From Dimargaris cristalligena (taxonomy: Eukaryota > Kickxellomycota > Dimargaritomycetes > Dimargaritales > Dimargaritaceae), in assembly GCA_027576995.1 (NCBI GenBank), contig JANBQC010000236.1, positions 1 through 40,019 of the forward strand: a stretch of DNA of 40,019 nt, given 5' to 3'. Below, piece after piece: positions 23,001-35,600 of this stretch (position 1 is its first letter; the number at the start of each line of letters is the position of its first letter). The notes beneath the pieces are model-generated. The model made no database searches. It was not told the origin of the DNA and was given only the letters and a program-made list of their open reading frames with translations. Position numbers and translations under genes: made by a program.

Positions 23001-26000
23001 TCGCTTATTCACGAGGTCAGTCAAATGTTGAATTACTGTGACGATGACCCCATCCCCTCCCCTGCACCCTCTTGCCTCAATCAGCCAATGCAAAGGGAGG
23101 AGGGGGCTGAGGCAGTGAAGTGTAATGAAGTGGGGGACGGGGGCGGGGAGGATGTGGATGTGGACGAAGAAGGACACCACCGAACTAGTGGTATCGTGTC
23201 GTCACCGTGCTGGGATACAAGTGAAAGGATAGGTATGGGGAGGAGGGGGGGACTGCTTGACACCTCTGACATTGCCGCCTGAGTCATAAATTGGCAAGGA
23301 GGCGGTCGCGCAAGCAGGGGAAGGCGGGTGACGGACCTTCAGCAGTTGTTTTTTTTTGGTTATATTTATCGACTGAGGTAGGCCTTTTTACACTAACCGT
23401 CCCTTCCTTCCTTCTTACCCCCCCCCTGAAACCCCCCTAAATTAGAATGGTTGATAAGAAAAGACCTCAAACCGGTAAGATTTCCTTTTTTGGATATTCC
23501 AGATTTCATACCAATGCACCAACGCCCGAGAGGAGGGATGTGTATGTGATCACTTCGTCCCGTTTGGCAAAGTTCAGTGTGTAAGCTGAACTAGGGTTTA
23601 GGTAAGCGGGTGAGTGAGAAAGTCTGGGTGTCGGTGTCTGTGTGTGGAGTGACAATGCGAATGCTAATAGATAACCGGTGGCCTCGGGGGCCAGTCGACT
23701 AGGCATTGTGATGCACACTTCGCTGTACGCCCGGGCTCGTTTGGACTAATTTGACCGAACTCGCTCTTAAAGTGGGAAGCTTATGGTAATATTACTAATG
23801 AATGGAGAGGTGAAGGCATTAATGCGGTTTACTCACCCTAATTTACAGTTCGGCCATTTTTAAAAAAGCAAGCTGCAGCAGTGGATTAGCCAGTGAGCGG
23901 GAGACTACTAATGAACTAGAAGACTAGAAGAAGGAGGGGGAGGGCAGAGTATTCATACTCGGACTCCCTCCTAGGCATTAAGGCATAGCCAAACGCGTAA
24001 AGGAAGCCCCCGTCTGTGCTCTCGGCGATTATCAGCTATAGGCTGAGAATCCCTCCAATAGTGGCAGCCACGATTCGTACCCATTACTAAACGAATAATC
24101 TCCCCTCCCTGTCATTGGACAGTTCTGAAACCCGAACCAGTGGTTTACCAATGGGTATCGACTGAAATATTGCCCATATCTGATGCACATTGTTGGTTGG
24201 GATTGTCGCTAATCATTCATATTTCCTCTATTAGAGCTCAAGTCCCCAGAGGAAAGTTGGGGAAGCTGAGGGTGGGGGTGGTGACATGTGAAAAATGCTG
24301 GTGGTGGGCGAAGAGGAGAGGGGTTTACGGACGTTTACCCGCATAATTGAATTGCATCCCAGATCCGACCAGGGATAAGAGAGGTTCTGCGCTACGTATT
24401 GAGTATTAAACGCACTTTGCTACGGTATTTAGTCACTTGGGCCTTGGGGTTTTTTACCCCTTTCAGCAAGTATTCACCGTGTATGTGTAAAGCGGTGGTG
24501 TTGAAAGTAATGGGCCACACCATTACGATGAGTAGTGGAGAAGGCCATGGCATAACACCGTCATCGGGGCCAGCGTGCCCCCCTGTTGACCCCGGCTATG
24601 GATGAATTCAAACCCAAACCAACTGTCAAACCGGATTGATACAAGTTATAGAACTGGACTTGGCAACTCCTGCGACCCGACAGTGCGTCGGATGCCGCTG
24701 GCCCATACGTCTCTCCCACCCACCCACGCATCCCTCCCTCCCCGTTTACCAAACGAACTGGTGGTGTTAGGTGTCATTGACTTAAAAACCGGTCTGTGTG
24801 TACTGGCCGACCGCATGCAGTGGCTGTCAGTAAATATGTCATATTTCCCAAGTAAACAGTCGGGACTTGTTTTACCTTGTCGCCTTCCGATTATAGTGAC
24901 AGCAGGACTAGGGCAAGTAAGGGGAAAGGAGTGTGGTACAGTAATCGGAATCATCGAGAGAGGGGGGAGGGTAATATCGGTGGCAAATAAGGTCGGCATT
25001 ACTGTACCATTTTTTTCCGCAATGGAAGGGTGAATATGAAAAATACACCAACCCTATCTGAAATTAATATTGCCATAGTGGCTTAGACTGGCATAACGGC
25101 TTTCCTATGTGAGTGAAGGGTATGCTTCTACATTACTGTTTAAACATAGAAGGAAGAGACATAGAGTAACACCTCTCTCCCTCCCTCCTCCTTCCGGACA
25201 CTATACTATGTCGAGAGAGTTATAGGTATTTAGGATGCGGCGTTCAGCCAATAATTATGATTCATCGTCGGCACCGACCCAATTATGATATTCACCCCAT
25301 CGTCTCTATCGAATGGCAACCACTGGCCAATGGTAAAAGGAATCCCTAATGATGAGGTGGCCTCTCCACCCCATTGAGCAGCCAACTTGCAACTATTTTC
25401 AGTATTCGGGGCCGAGTCATGGCAAAGCAAAACAACCACCGACAAGCCTGTAATGACTAATTGTATTTTGGGACCAATGATCGGGGTGGCAGATAAAATT
25501 GGCTTATAATATCTTCAGGATGTGGCTAATCTAATCTTTCCCGAGCCCACCTTTAAATCAACCGCCGATGAAGCCCAAAAATTGGTTGCTCGTGTATAAT
25601 ATTTTCTTCAAAAAATCATCATCATGAAACACAAATCAGAGAAGGGGCGAGACTATATTATGCCTTGCAATGCGGTGTACCAATGATTTCCCAACACCCC
25701 TCCCGTCGCTCCTCCCGTATCCGTGCATTCGTGTAAAACGCCTTTCACGCTTCCACCCGTGGCGGGCCGGCTAGGTCACGCCCAGACCAACCCGAATAGA
25801 GTTATGCGTGGCGCCTACTTCTAATCGGGTCGGCGGTTTTCCACACCATTAAAGTTTGATCTAGTATACTTGAAAAGTAGATGTACCGGAACGACAAATC
25901 GGGCAGGCTGTGGGGCTGACCAAGAGTGAGGGGGGAGGGACAGCTGATGATATGTGTGGCGTTGGGCTGGATAACTAATTCCATAAAAGGATACTACGAA

Positions 26001-27460
26001 AGTGCACGGTTACCTATAATGGGGTTAGGCGGTGCTGCCTCGGGAGACAAGGGAGAAGGGTTGAAGAAGGGGAGGCAGTGTTAATCAATGCGAAATTTCG
26101 CTAACAGTCATACACCCACGAAGGACACTGGGATGTTAATGTATAAATTGGTCAGTTGGAGGTATTCGAAGGCGGGTCCGCTTACCCGATATGCAACCAC
26201 CCAACCGGTTTGACTAGGCGGGTATGCTGGATCAAGCGAGCGAGGATCTGAAGTTGCATACCTTTGAATCCAACGCCAAGGGTAGAGGAAGGGGAAGTGA
26301 CGGGGTGACATGTGGGTGTGGTAGAGCCACTGACCAGGGGGAACTTCGAAGGTTCCGTCCAGTTGGAATGTTATAAATGTAAAATATATGGGGGAGTTGT
26401 ACGTACGCTACTATGGTTCACAGCTAGGTTTCATAGTGAGTGACACAATGGACTCCACTTTCTCTCCATGGGCGTCGCGCTTACCCTCCATCTCCACCTT
26501 TTGTATGGCATTAAAGAAAGAGCGTCGTAAGGAACCGTGCATCATCATTTATCAGCGCGGCGTCGGTTCCTTAATTACGATTGGCAGGGTGCGAGGTTGC
26601 CTTCCCTAGAATATTTGTGCTCCGGGATCCGGCGATAGTTCCGCACCCGCTAAGAACGGGGGGCTGGAAGTGAATCACCAATGCTGTAAAAGAGAAGGAG
26701 AGGGAATGGTAATTAGAACGAACGCCATCCCCGCCGGGTGTACCATAGAGCGTTGTACCCCACTAGCCACCACCATCCCCGCTTCTAGTACACTCTTCCA
26801 TATTACCGCCACCAGCACCACCCTATTTCTCCCCTCCCCCCTCTCCTCTTATTATACCCCAATTATTTACTTTCCGCTTGCACTCCCTCATTAGACGCTG
26901 GCAATTTATGCCACCAGTATTCCATGTACGGTACATACTGGCCTTGCACCAACTCACAGACAACCTGCGCATCAATTGTACCACCCTATTCCGGGCCACC
27001 ACAACCCCTCTTTGTCCCACATCATGGCCGATACGTATGTGGGGCAGGGTGGGGTGTGTGTGGAAGGAGGTGGTGTCTCTAGGTATGTTGGGCGCTGCAT
27101 ATCGGAGGATGGAGAAGGGGGGGGGAAGCGGGGGCACACCTTTGTCGCCACTCCGCTGGGCACTGATCTGCTGCCAAGTCGCACCCGCACGACCATGCTG
27201 CCTCACAGATGCTGGGAGGCCAGCGGCTGAGACTGACGTTCATTGGCCCTTTCTTACCTGTCTACACTTCCCCCTTTTCCCCCCCTCCCCGTTTCCTCCC
27301 CTAGACACATGTACTGCCTAAACGGTATTATTACTATTATACTATTCAGTGCGCTTATACTGTAGCCGAACTAAACACCCCCGCATACCATACCATTGGC
27401 CACCACTGATGCTGCCGCTGCCTTCCCTCTATCTTTTTCTCTCCCTTTTTTGACGACAAT
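20001..27460. other. Gene desert, middle part
   Basis: No gene I can support. The plus strand is purine-leaning in blocks from about 21 to 26.3 kb (GGAGG, GAAGG runs) and then switches to pyrimidine-rich after about 26.7 kb. A 10-base inverted repeat TAAGGAACCG...CGGTTCCTTA lies at 26528-26573. The longest frames (24602-25033 and 26878-27321) have opposing frames of similar length on the other strand and no recognisable features. Confidence 0.5.
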
Positions 27461-27588
27461 CCAATTATATATAAATACACCGTGATTCGCAACCCTCGAT
27501 CAGTTACCTACGTTCCCAGTGTATTGCGCCCCGGGAAATCGGTGACCCTAATTTTGATTCCAATTTTGACAATAGGCTTGTATAAATA
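27461..27588 (+). promoter_or_regulatory. Doubled CCAAT/TATAAATA module, orphan promoter candidate
   Basis: Two copies of the same element pair lie about 110 bases apart: CCAAT at 27461-27465 with TATAAATA at 27470-27477, and CCAAT at 27560-27564 with TATAAATA at 27581-27588. The same TATAAATA octamer precedes the secreted-protein gene at 39508. Downstream the plus strand is CT-rich and has no ATG until about 27993, like the leaders of real genes in this window. No protein-coding frame follows, so it may drive a non-coding RNA or a very long leader of the C2H2 gene, or be chance. Confidence 0.35.
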
Positions 27589-29841
27589 CCTCGCTCCTAC
27601 CTCTCTACTCGGCCCTCTTTGGTTGTTTTCTGTTGCGCTTGCTCAAAAGCCTTAGCTGCACTGGGATTAAAGATTTATCCCCCACCCCCTCTACTTTGCC
27701 CACTCTCCTCCTTCCCTTCTGCATTTGCATTTTCGTTTTGCCCAAACTAACTAAACTCCCCGCCCATAACCTTGGTTTAGCCTCCCCCACACTGCGGGAC
27801 AATAGTGGACATTCGTACCAACCGCTTGGATTACCCCGCCCCATTGACTCGGTCCATCACACCGCGTGTAACCTTTGGACGTTCCTGCCCTTAACTTTAA
27901 CCCCATTTTCTCTCTCCCTTACTCCTATTATTATTTTTTCCTCCGCAACGAATATCCGGTTATTTTGATACGCTGTCTTTCCCACAGCCCTGGATGTATT
28001 TGATTTTTCGGGTTTATCTAATAATACAGTCCGAATTGCTTCCCAAATGAATTTGGTGTGAGCCCCGACTAAGACCGATTCACCTTAGCGTTCTATACCT
28101 CCGTACTACACTGATATCCCCGGCTTGACCCCATCCCTATTTATTTTGTACCCGTTAGTTTCTCGGCTTAGCTTTTTTTTCTGCTTGCGAATATTTTAAG
28201 TGCCGGTGACTCCTTTCCTTCGCTTAATTTAGTAACATTTCCTCGCACATACATTAAACCGCCCACCGCGGATTACGGGCCCTTCATCCATGTAAGTCAA
28301 CCCCCCTATTATTTCGCTTTCCTTTGCCTTCACGCGGCCGCCACTGCATTGTCCCACTTTAGGCACCTCCCCTTCCTCTCTTCCACTCTTCACGGTGATG
28401 CCACCCCTACCCCTCCCCAAAAACGCATCTTATCCACGCCATCCAAGTCAAACTTGGGCACGGGCATTTTGGCCTCTAGACCCTTGCGACGGGACTGGTG
28501 AGGAAAGGGATAGTTGCCCAATGTGACTGGCCTGAGTTACTTCGATTCCACATTCCAATAGCCTACCTGTATTTCCCATGAACTTTGCTGTCCTTCCTAC
28601 TTGCTTACTCGAGTAATTTACCCTTCCGTTTCCATCCATCAATTCCGACTGAGGGGGAATGGAGAATCAGCTGGCTATCACACCACCCCTTTGGGATGTT
28701 TGCCAGGTGGCTCAACGGGCTACAATGGGTGATGGATGACGAGGTGGGGTGGGGAGGAGTGTTGGCTGAAGTAAGGGCTTGTTGAGCCAGGTCACCAATG
28801 GCCTCTAGCCACCCCTTGCCCTGGTCCCAAACGAGCAACCTTTCACCTTCAACCATGCCACATTATATTTGGACTATTCCCCAATGGGCATCCGCAATAT
28901 TACGGTACTCAATGGTCGACATCGACCTACCCATGCTACACCTGGCTGGGAAGGGAGAGAGAGAGAGAGAGGCAGGAAACATTGTCATCGAATGGGCAAC
29001 CCTAGCAGGACATACCTGCCACTCTTTTCGTCGTCTACCCCATTAACAGCACACTTTAATGGAAATCCTTGATATTCAGAATTCCGGGGGGTTTTCCCAG
29101 GCATTTTTTTCGCCATGGGCCTGTTTTAGACATGTATATTACATTCGAAATTGCCGCCTCATTTCCCATTTCTCTTTTTTTGATTCAAATCTATCTAGAG
29201 GTGTATATTATTATCACTCGGGCATCACCCAATGGCCATTCGAATTGCAAATGCCCCATCAGGCCAATTGAGTCGGCCTAGCTGTACTAGAATGGCCACG
29301 GGCCTATCCCAAGACGTGAGGGTGGGGGAGGTCCGGAGGTATTGTTGTCCGTTAGTTCTTGGCTATGGGCATACCTAATTTCCCCAGGTTCTTATGTTAT
29401 TTCTGTTTTGGGGTATCTTATTCCCGTCCCTCATTCGTTTGTGGCGCTGGTGACTATTATTCCCCGCAATTGTTTATTTATTGTCGTGGTTTTGTTTATT
29501 GCTGCCATATAGTCCTACCCCACCCCCATCCGCGGGTAGTCTTTCCTTTTATATTGGTCTGGGATTTCTATTCTGCTCTTCAGTTCCCCCACCAAGTTTA
29601 TTGGTATTGATCGAGGTTAACGGAATTGATTGGATGGAACAACGGGACAAAGGTGAAAGAAGAGAGAAAGTGAGAGGGAGGGAGAGATGTTAAGTCTGAT
29701 GTGGGGAAAGGATCGCCTCCTTCAGTTTAGGAGGGCGATCGGACCGCCTGACAGACCCAGCCACACTTTCAGTACTAATGGCCCTAAATCCCCCGTCCAT
29801 CGCTACGATTCATTTTAATGACATGTACTCAATTATATACG

Positions 29842-29872
<31 letters not shown>

Positions 29873-31072
29873 CTTGATATATTTCTTGCATCTCAGTCTG
29901 TTCTATATTTTATACTTCAGTCCTAGTCGCTTTAGTTATCTACCCCATTTCCTTTTAGCTAGTCCCGTCTACGTCAAGATCACCTCGTTTAGTAGCGGAA
30001 TCCCTAAGAAGGTAACATATATATATATGTAGCAGTAAACCATTTGTCCTTAGTTTGTGACCGAGATACCTGATCTTTAGCTTCTCCCACTGCTTGTCTG
30101 AAGTCTGCGTCTGCCAGCACCCGCGTCTCTCATATCCGGACTGTGGTGGGCTGCTTCTTAGCGTCCCATTTGATTCATTGAGGGCGCGACCCTGGGTTCG
30201 GAGCGCACCCCCTTTCCACCCCTCCGCCACGCAGATTACACGTTAACCATTTCATATTCTCCGGGATCACTCCGGGACTGTACAGTCAGCGGTACCGAGG
30301 CTATGTTGCGGACGGGCATCCAGCCGCCCTTTACTTGCCCTTTGTAGCTATTTTCGGCGAGGGTTTATTTTTAGTGGAAAGGAATCTCCGACGTATGCTT
30401 TTCCTCCGCGGATGGAGGATGCAATGGCATTTCGCGAAAATTGACCCTTCACTCCCCCCCATAGGATTATTTATTATATATACACTGGTGACGATTAACT
30501 ACCATACGAGTCTACGCACGTCCATGTGCAGCCGAGTTGCCTCGACCCAGTTCACCGCTCACCCCTTTTTATCTGTCGTCACGATGCCTGGTTTAAATAC
30601 ACATACTGATGTGCTAATTATATATTTACTACTATTCTATACCATCTTCGTTGACATCATCCCCTGGGCCATGGATGTGCGCCGATTTGATTGCTGGGTT
30701 GTTGTCCTTCAACTCTTTTGCTCGCTCCTTCCCCCGCTTTTCCTTTCATAGTTCCGCCGCTCATATTGACCGTCCCTCTTCCTCCGCACTTTAACTCTCC
30801 CAAATTGACATTGCAAGGCACATCGACCTCCTTATCCACTTGCTGCACGACTCCTGATCGGTAACTGTCAGCCCTTGCCCCTTATGCGGACGCTTGACCT
30901 CTGATCGATTGACTCCAGCATTTCTCTTCAGTCCTTTATAAACCGGTTGAATTCCTGTGTGAGCCTCCAGGTCACTCCATACTTCTTTGTCCTTCAAAAG
31001 GTAAGTGAGTTACAACGATCTTCTATGTTCCTTTCTGGCTATTATATAGACGCTACACGTTTAGCACGTTTC

Positions 31073-31103
<31 letters not shown>

Positions 31104-32132
31104 TTCTTGCTGGGTTTCCCCGACATTGCCTGTCGATATGTTACTTCGGCGGTCCAATTCCGTCGAATATATATATATATTTGACGGGTTGCAACCACGC
31201 TACCCCTACGTCGGCCCAGGCGTTGCCCCTTCAATCCTTCTCCGCTCTGTCTGATTCAGTAGTCTGTTCATTAGGTAGTTAGGCTGATTGAGTGTGAACG
31301 GCGATTCAGTGGGCCTAACCTCCCCCCGTCTCCCCTCGTTCACTCTCTTTGGTCCTCACCATCGATCACAGGTTCAAGGCTTCAGTGAATGAAATTCCCA
31401 TATTTATTCCACTGTTTTGTAAGACCGACACTCGGCCATTTTGGTTGATTTTACATTTGAAAGGATCAGTCCAACCCCTTTCCCTTCCTCTCCTTCTATT
31501 ACCCCCCCTATCTCTTACTCGTTCTCCCTCTCTCTCCTTCCCTCCCTAACTGGAAGCCCTCGACTTGGTCAGAGAAGCCTGAGCTGGGTTTGCTTGGACG
31601 ATTAGGGTGATCTGACAGGCTTTCCCCCCTAGTACTCTCCTTTTAGCATATGGTGCTTTTCTTTGACACCCAACTAAGTGTGGCGTTGGGTCTCCATTAA
31701 CCGGATGACTGGGATCAGCCCAGTTAGAGTTGATGTCGGCGAAAGGAGAGGGATGTGGCAGAGCTGGGAGATGGGTGAAAGAAGGGGGACAATTTCAACT
31801 GCGCAGCTTCCTTAACCTTTCCTCTTTTTCCCCTCCCCATCCCTCCTGTGACCTATACCTGCGCGGTATCTATTATATAAGTTGGACATCTCCAGCTTTT
31901 CCCTCTTTCCTGCATTCCCCTAGCATTTCTTTCATCGTCATTTGGTATCATTAGCTGCTTAGACTTTAGCCATCTTCTCGAACGCTACGTCACGAGAAAT
32001 TCCGGTATGGTCACTTACCATACCGTCATCTAGTTATTTTGGCTATGCGAACTAATACTGAATTTTTGCAGTATATATCTATATGTATATATATATAATC
32101 ATTGCCCTGCATCCATTACTCCCCTCCAGGTG
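27589..32132 (+). other. Pyrimidine-rich DNA upstream of the C2H2 gene
   Basis: No coding gene seen. The plus strand is CT-rich for most of this stretch. It holds a GA tract (28955-28971), TA tracts (29847-29871, 31166-31180, 32072-32097), a TTA tract (31075-31103) and an inverted repeat CGGTATGGT-CACTT-ACCATACCG (32003-32025). A strong donor CAAAAG|GTAAGTGAG at 31001 and an acceptor ACTAATACTGAATTTTTGCAG ending at 32071, with a branchpoint-like ACTAAT, could bound a 5' UTR intron. The longest frame (30335-30751, 138 residues) shows no motif. Confidence 0.4.
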
Positions 32133-32602
32133 ATGTTCGCACATCCGATTCAACAAGCCATTTCATATCACCATTGTTGTTGTGGTATATCTTCTACACT
32201 ATCTTGCAACCATTGTTGCTGCGGTTCGAATAGGGCCCAACTGCCATTTGCTGTTGGCACCATATCGCATTTTCCCTTTCAAGTCCTGGCTTACTGTAAC
32301 TTCTTCTAGTGTCGTTTTATTTTGAGCGCCCTCCCCCCTGCCCACTCGAAAACTATACTCTTGCTCGGGTACGTTCTACAGTGCACCGACATACCGACGC
32401 CGGTCATATAGTCCGAGATCGGGTTGTTTTCGGTGGTCCGGCTCACGTAGTTTCTCTCTCTCTCTCTCTCTCTCGCAATCTCTATTTGGCTTAGTAATTA
32501 ATTTATAGTCACCTTTACTAGAGCCAACTCCCCCACCACGCCGACGGGCCCTAGAGTGCGCCTCTCACTCCTCCCATCCTTTCTCCCCCTCTCCGGCTGC
32601 CG
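32133..32602 (+). promoter_or_regulatory. ATG-free leader of the C2H2 gene
   Basis: After the ATG at 32133-32135 there is none for 467 bases until the C2H2 start at 32603. The strip is CT-rich and includes a CT microsatellite at 32452-32474. An in-frame stop (TAG at 32552-32554) lies upstream of the start, so the coding frame begins at 32603 unless an exon is spliced in just after that stop. Confidence 0.5.
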
Positions 32603-35600
32603 ATGGATATTGCCGAGTTGGTCGACCACGACCACCCGGATAGCACAGACCGTCCATTCCGGTGTAACTGGACGGGCTGTTCCAAGGCCTTTACACGCCG
32701 CTCGGACCTGGCACGGCACAGCCGCATCCATACAAATGACCGACCCTTCGCCTGCAACGAACCGGGCTGCGGGAAAAGTTTCATCCAGCGATCCGCCCTC
32801 ACCGTGCACATGCGGACCCACACCGGGGAACGGCCCCACGTCTGCGAGTTCGAAGGCTGCAACAAGAGCTTTAGCGATAGTAGCTCGTTGGCCCGGCATC
32901 GTCGGGTACATGTCGGAAAACGGTCGTACCGGTGTACCTTTGAATCGTGCAACAAATGGTAGGTTGACCTCCCCACTTTCTATTATATTTTTGGGGTGAT
33001 TGGCGCGCTCTTTGTTGATTTGGGTGGTAGGATCCTTTTGGTTAAAGCGAGCTGACTACTGAATGGTGCGGAATATATGGGTTCCAAAGGCGGCGGTTTT
33101 TTTCTCTCATAATTGGCAAGTGTAAGCCTCTCTCTCTCTCTCCTCAGCTCCTTTACTTTTTCTTGGTCATTTTGACCAAGGTGCTCATTGGTTTTTTACC
33201 TTTAGGTGATTTATTAATAGTGCCTAACCCATTCATTGGGCAAGTCACCCCCCGTTCCAGTGCACCTTTCCCTCCCTATTCCGAAAGCCTATTAAGTGGC
33301 TGGGCCATGATGGTGCTTGGGGGGAGCTCCTCGGTTCGGTTCCATGGCCAAGGCATGGACACCACCTGAGAAGGCTGTTATACGTAAGGAGAAGGGGAGG
33401 CATAAAAGCCAGTTCGTTTCTGGAATCTGTGCCATAACCCGCTGATCCCCTGAAAATGGGTTGAGTGGGTGGCTTGTCCCATTATTAATTTCGCGGGTCG
33501 ATCCCCCGGATCCGCACTGGGCCTAATTATTAGGGTCGCTCTTTACTTGCTTTAAGCCTTTCCGTGGATTTCCGGGTGGTGGTGGAGAGGGGGGTCGCCT
33601 GTGATCTTTTTGATATATTATTATTCCTGACCTCCCGGCCACCCACATCCGCCCCCTGTAGCCTGGGGGCTCAACAAATGGCGGCCGGTGGTCTGCAAAC
33701 ATTACGGCAAGGGCCCGCGGGTAGGAGAGACACCGTTTATACCGGGTGATGCCATTCATTTGGCTTTGTAGTGAATATTTGGCTTGGCTGTAGTCAATGC
33801 TTCCATTCTTATTTTCATTTTTATTGATTTTGTGTGCGTGCGTGTGAGAGTTTCCGCTGTACACCACGTCTCTTTCTCTCTCTGGCCAAGTACCTTCACC
33901 CCACGCCTTGGCTGTCCTATTCTCCGCACCATAGCATCCCCCTCGTCATATATTCCGCTATCAATTCTTTCATCCGTTTCTGTAACACCGCCCACCGCCA
34001 CATCTACGCTAGCAGTTAATGGCAAAATACACTAGACCTCCATGTGCCATCAAATGGCGGTTTTCCATGAACAAAACAGCTGTACTTACCCTAATCCCGG
34101 ATTATTGACTTGGCATCCCCACCTTCTATATTTAAACCGCTCCCTAAAACTATAATGTCCCTTGTTTTAGTTTTTGGCGCAAGAGCACCCTTATCAAGCA
34201 CTATCGGCTACATATGCAAAGCCTCGGCCAATCCGGCGGTTCGGAATCGGCCAGTGCGGTCTCACCATCTGCCCCGGACCCTGGTCCACTTTCAGCCAGC
34301 CAGCAGCAGCAGCACCACCCCTTTGATCCCAGCCGGCGCAACTATACTGGCCCAGGGATATACACCACCTTGACCTCCCCCTCTACTCCTTCAGTAGAGT
34401 CATTCAGTTCGACGCTATCACCACTACCGACAGTGGCACATGGCTCCTCTGATCAGCCGCCCTACACTCGGATACTAACGACCAGCGACCCCCGACCACC
34501 CCCTCCTTCACATGGTCTCACAGACCCCGCCATGTTTCCGTCGCGGCCACCGGCCTACCAGCAGCGCCACCTAAATCCCCCCCAGTCTCCCCTGGCTATG
34601 TCTATGTCCATGCCAGGCCCATCGGGTCCGCGTCCTTCACCCCTGATGATGCCCCTATACCCACCAGGGGGCGCCTATATGGTCGGATCAAGCCCTAGTA
34701 GCCACCCACCGGGACCGGGGGAAATGGTACGGTTATCCGATTTAACCAATCCCCTGACCCCGTCGAGCGCCAACATCGCGGGGTATCCAACCCAACCGTA
34801 TACCATGTCCCCCGGTAGTCCCGGTCCGTATGCTTGGTCGACTCCGGCGTACCTTGGGCCCCTGGCGGGTGGGGGATACCACCCTGCGACGGGCGCCCCT
34901 CCGCCGGTCCCCTATGTAGCTCACCGCCGACCCATGTCCACGGTTCCGGTAGACCGTCAATTGAGCCGGCCCGGTCATCCCTACTTACCCTTTATACCTC
35001 CCCCGATCTATCCGGCCCCTTACGGCTACCGCCCGTCCTCCCCGTGGAGCCCCCGGGCGCTGGTCTCCCCTCCCTCCACCTCCGCTTCCGCGACCACTCC
35101 GGACTCATTATTGGGACGGGGTGGCCCCGCGTCGGCCCTTATTCGAACCCCCCACGATGCGCAGCTCCCTCCACTGGCAGGGCTCATCGTCCCGGGTTCG
35201 GGTCCGAGCTCGGCTCCCGCGGAGCGATTCTATCCCGCCCGGTCCCCCCTCCCCCACTCAGCCTCCCCCGATACCACGGCACCCGCCACTACACCGGTCC
35301 TACCCCTTCATCATTCGGTCCCATCCCCGCCGGCCATGCTTGATTCGTTTCCCACATCATCTAGCCTAATTGTTGCCGCCGACCCGGTGCTGCCGTCTCT
35401 TTCCGCCATGACCATCCAAGGCACTCCCGGCCTAAGGTCACCCTTAACCCCCATCCAATCCACGGGGCTCGGACCACCGGGCTCTTCTCCCGGGGGTGGG
35501 GCCGCGTCCGCCTACTCACCACTATCTGCCGGGTCGAGCCCCATGCCCCAGCGTTACCCATCTTCATCACCTTCTGGTGGAAACAGCTCCTCCTTCGTGC

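Noticed and set aside
24602..25033. 143-residue plus-strand frame in the desert
   Set aside because: A 117-residue frame overlaps it on the other strand. Codon use is unlike the real genes, it has no motif, and its leader contains ATGs.
26528..26573. 10-base inverted repeat with a 26-base loop
   Set aside because: About two such repeats are expected by chance in 40 kb, and there is no associated gene.
26878..27321. 147-residue plus-strand frame
   Set aside because: It overlaps frames of 127, 84 and 74 residues in other frames over low-complexity G/C-rich DNA and has no recognisable domain.
27257..29015. Three minus-strand CAG|GTA splice-donor-like sites (27257, 28566, 29015) hinting at an antisense gene
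   Set aside because: No coding exons could be joined to them, and about one such site is expected by chance in this length.
30335..30751. 138-residue frame with hydrophobic stretches
   Set aside because: Hydrophobicity follows from T-rich DNA. It has no conserved motif and no C-ending codon bias.
32603..32962. C2H2 protein of 119 residues ending at 32962 as a complete gene
   Set aside because: It stops in the middle of finger 4, and splicing to 34171 completes the finger exactly.
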